Positions 63,934 to 64,000 of a stretch of DNA of 64,000 bases are shown here, piece by piece. The translations under genes and the position numbers were made by a program. Origin of the DNA: B33-G16 sp964611035 (lineage in GTDB: Bacteria > Desulfobacterota > DSM-4660 > Desulfatiglandales > B25-G16). The notes under the pieces are model-generated. The model saw only the letters and a list, made by a program, of their open reading frames with translations. It searched no databases and was not told where the DNA came from. Numbering within the stretch: position 1 is the stretch's first letter; every line of letters begins with the position of its first letter. Location of the stretch: the NCBI GenBank assembly GCA_964611035.1, contig CAZSWT010000011.1, forward strand, positions 1 to 64,000. Direction: 5' to 3'.

Positions 63934-64000
63934 TGTCATGGATCACAGTTACTATAATCATTTTCATCTATCTGTTCTTTATTCTGTTTCTGGGAACCTG
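63933..64000 (+). CDS. Start of a sodium:solute symporter family protein (partial)
   Basis: ATG at 63933 overlaps the preceding stop. The 22 visible residues begin MSWITVTIIIFIYLFFILFL and form the first membrane helix in the style of sodium:solute symporters. The gene runs off the window end, so the substrate cannot be judged. Confidence 0.55.
   Translation, partial: MSWITVTIIIFIYLFFILFLGT

Overview
This is a 64-kb stretch of a chromosome from an anaerobic-looking, Gram-negative, rod-shaped bacterium of moderate to low GC. Three things point to a Gram-negative envelope and a proteobacterium-like lineage. YidC has a large periplasmic domain. GyrB has the long insertion usual in Gram-negative enzymes. 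A complete FtsEX/EnvC-like module is present, as is a 6S RNA directly behind zapA. A V/A-type ATPase operon, RNase Y, a sulfide-type Thi4 and a carbamate-kinase cluster fit an anaerobe. Desulfobacterota or a neighbouring candidate phylum is my best guess, at low confidence. No rRNA, tRNA, CRISPR array, prophage or transposase gene was seen.

Layout. (1) 1-10.8 kb: a nitrogen and carbamoyl-phosphate island with argG, two aspartate-carbamoyltransferase-type genes, a cyclic-2,3-diphosphoglycerate-synthetase-like GTPase, ornithine carbamoyltransferase, carbamate kinase, glutamine synthetase and an AsnRS-like amide synthetase. The last 56 bases of that synthetase gene also form the first 56 bases of the window. 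(2) 10.8-24.8 kb, minus strand: rpmH-rnpA-yidD-yidC-jag-mnmE, an acyl-CoA dehydrogenase, then dnaN-gyrB-gyrA-gpsA. These are normally genes around the replication origin, but here they are rearranged, on one strand, without dnaA or recF. (3) 25.4-31.6 kb: the rod-shape operon mreBCD-mrdA-rodA plus a bactofilin. (4) 31.6-40.4 kb: a nine-gene V/A-ATPase operon (H-I-K-E-C-F-A-B-D) whose proteolipid carries Na+-binding residues. (5) 40.6-49 kb: division and envelope genes (39-aa membrane peptide, zapB-like, zapA, 6S RNA, rny, ftsE, ftsX, degenerate envC, ctpA, polysaccharide-deacetylase-like). (6) 49-64 kb: mixed metabolism and membrane genes, including purA, mgtE, thi4 and a symporter module cut by the window end.

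Two results stand out. At 53.8-58.3 kb a CstA-type transporter is followed by two paralogous small proteins and two paralogous ArsA/Get3-like ATPases. The ATPases have lost different catalytic motifs: the first has a degenerate switch II and the second has Asn in place of the switch I Asp residues. This suggests an obligate heterodimer in an undescribed membrane-protein or transport system.

The intergenic regions also hold a family of foldback, MITE-like elements with GTAAC-like ends. Five copies have apparent 8-bp target duplications, and the element interiors differ. No cognate transposase is present in the window.
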